DNA of 13,307 nt from DATEPR01 sp036502345 (GTDB lineage Bacteria > Actinomycetota > Actinomycetes > Mycobacteriales > Pseudonocardiaceae). How positions within the stretch are numbered: position 1 is the first letter of the stretch; every line of letters begins with the position of its first letter. The translations under genes were made by a program, and so were the position numbers. Positions 13,111 to 13,307 of this stretch are shown here, in pieces. The notes under the pieces were generated by a model, which was given only the letters and a program-made list of their open reading frames with translations, was not told the DNA's origin and did no database searches. The stretch covers positions 1-13,307 of the forward strand of contig DASXYT010000168.1 in assembly GCA_036502345.1 (NCBI GenBank), read 5' to 3'.

Positions 13111-13307
13111 CGAGTCGACGTCCCAGGCGGCCGAGTCGCCTCCTCCCGTGGTCGACTCGCGAGTCGACCCTCCGGGCGGGCGAGTTGACTGCTCCCGCGA
13201 GTGAGTCGCCGTTCAGTCCGGTGAGCAGCCTGCCCGGCGAGGCGACTCTTCCCAGGGACGAGTCGTCGTCCCGAGCGGCCGAGTCGCACCCTCCTGCGGA
13301 CGACTCG
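13111..13307. repeat. Degenerate 21-bp periodic array built on CGAGTCG / CGACTCG
   Basis: Seven-base words CGASTCG or one-mismatch forms begin at 13111, 13132, 13153, then 13160, 13181, 13202, then 13243, 13259, 13280 and 13301. Within three groups the step is exactly 21 bp. The first group (13111-13159) and the last (13259-13307) are also similar between the words, with TCCC and GCGG blocks at matching places. The third word of these two groups is in the opposite orientation (CGACTCG). The array continues past the window edge. An Arg-rich frame on the minus strand stays open here, but it looks like a by-product of a period divisible by three. 13063-13110 shows nothing clear. Confidence 0.75.
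13150..13169. repeat. Perfect 20-bp palindrome inside the 21-bp array
   Basis: GGTCGACTCGCGAGTCGACC is fully self-complementary with no loop, formed where a CGACTCG word abuts a CGAGTCG word and the 21-bp phase slips by 7 bp. It could be a dimer binding site or, if transcribed, a hairpin. Function unknown. Confidence 0.8.

Noticed and set aside
13059..13289. 76-codon Arg-rich frame on the minus strand over the 21-bp array
   Set aside because: No ribosome binding site and no recognisable fold; a 21-bp period keeps frames open by itself. Not excluded if homologues show coding-type conservation.
13111..13307. CRISPR array
   Set aside because: The repeated word is only 7 bp, occurs in both orientations, the intervening 14 bp are themselves similar, and no cas gene is present.

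Overview
The window is GC-rich (about 70%) with dense, overlapping genes, GTG and TTG starts and actinobacterial-type proteins. It looks like chromosomal DNA of a filamentous actinomycete, possibly Pseudonocardiaceae. The family is inferred from protein flavour and was not tested. No tRNA, rRNA, insertion sequence, phage gene or CRISPR array was seen.

Layout. (1) 1-3885, minus strand: an operon running right to left, glxR (tartronate semialdehyde reductase), glycerate kinase, allB (allantoinase) and alc (allantoicase, cut by the window edge). Each gene overlaps the next by 4 bp. (2) 3886-3941: a divergent control region. (3) 3942-5661, plus strand: uraD, uraH and uricase. (4) 5699-6460: an IclR-family regulator, probably of the purine genes. 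(5) 6493-8636, plus strand: a short-chain dehydrogenase and a WS/DGAT-type acyltransferase, a lipid-like pair unrelated to nitrogen catabolism. (6) 8613-13024, minus strand: a complete urease operon ureA-ureB-ureC-ureF-ureG-ureD without ureE. (7) 13025-13307: the ureA promoter with a GlnR-like site, then a non-coding array of CGASTCG words spaced 21 bp.

Together the genes form a purine-ring salvage chain: urate to 5-hydroxyisourate (uricase), to OHCU (uraH), to S-allantoin (uraD), to allantoate (allB), to ureidoglycolate plus urea (alc), then urea to ammonia and CO2 (urease). The glyoxylate branch is represented by tartronate semialdehyde reductase and glycerate kinase. Glyoxylate carboligase and a ureidoglycolate-cleaving enzyme are not in the window.

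Regulatory reading (inference): four transcription units (uraD, iclR-type gene, SDR, ureA) have a TANNNT -10 box 6-8 nt before the start codon and no Shine-Dalgarno, suggesting leaderless mRNAs. uraD and the IclR gene share a TGGA-N7-ATTCC-type element (12 of 16 bases identical) at the same offset over their first codons, a candidate operator for the IclR protein. The urease operon carries GTAAC-N6-GTTAC upstream, matching the GlnR half-site pattern. The most unexplained structure is the 21-bp periodic array at the right edge.
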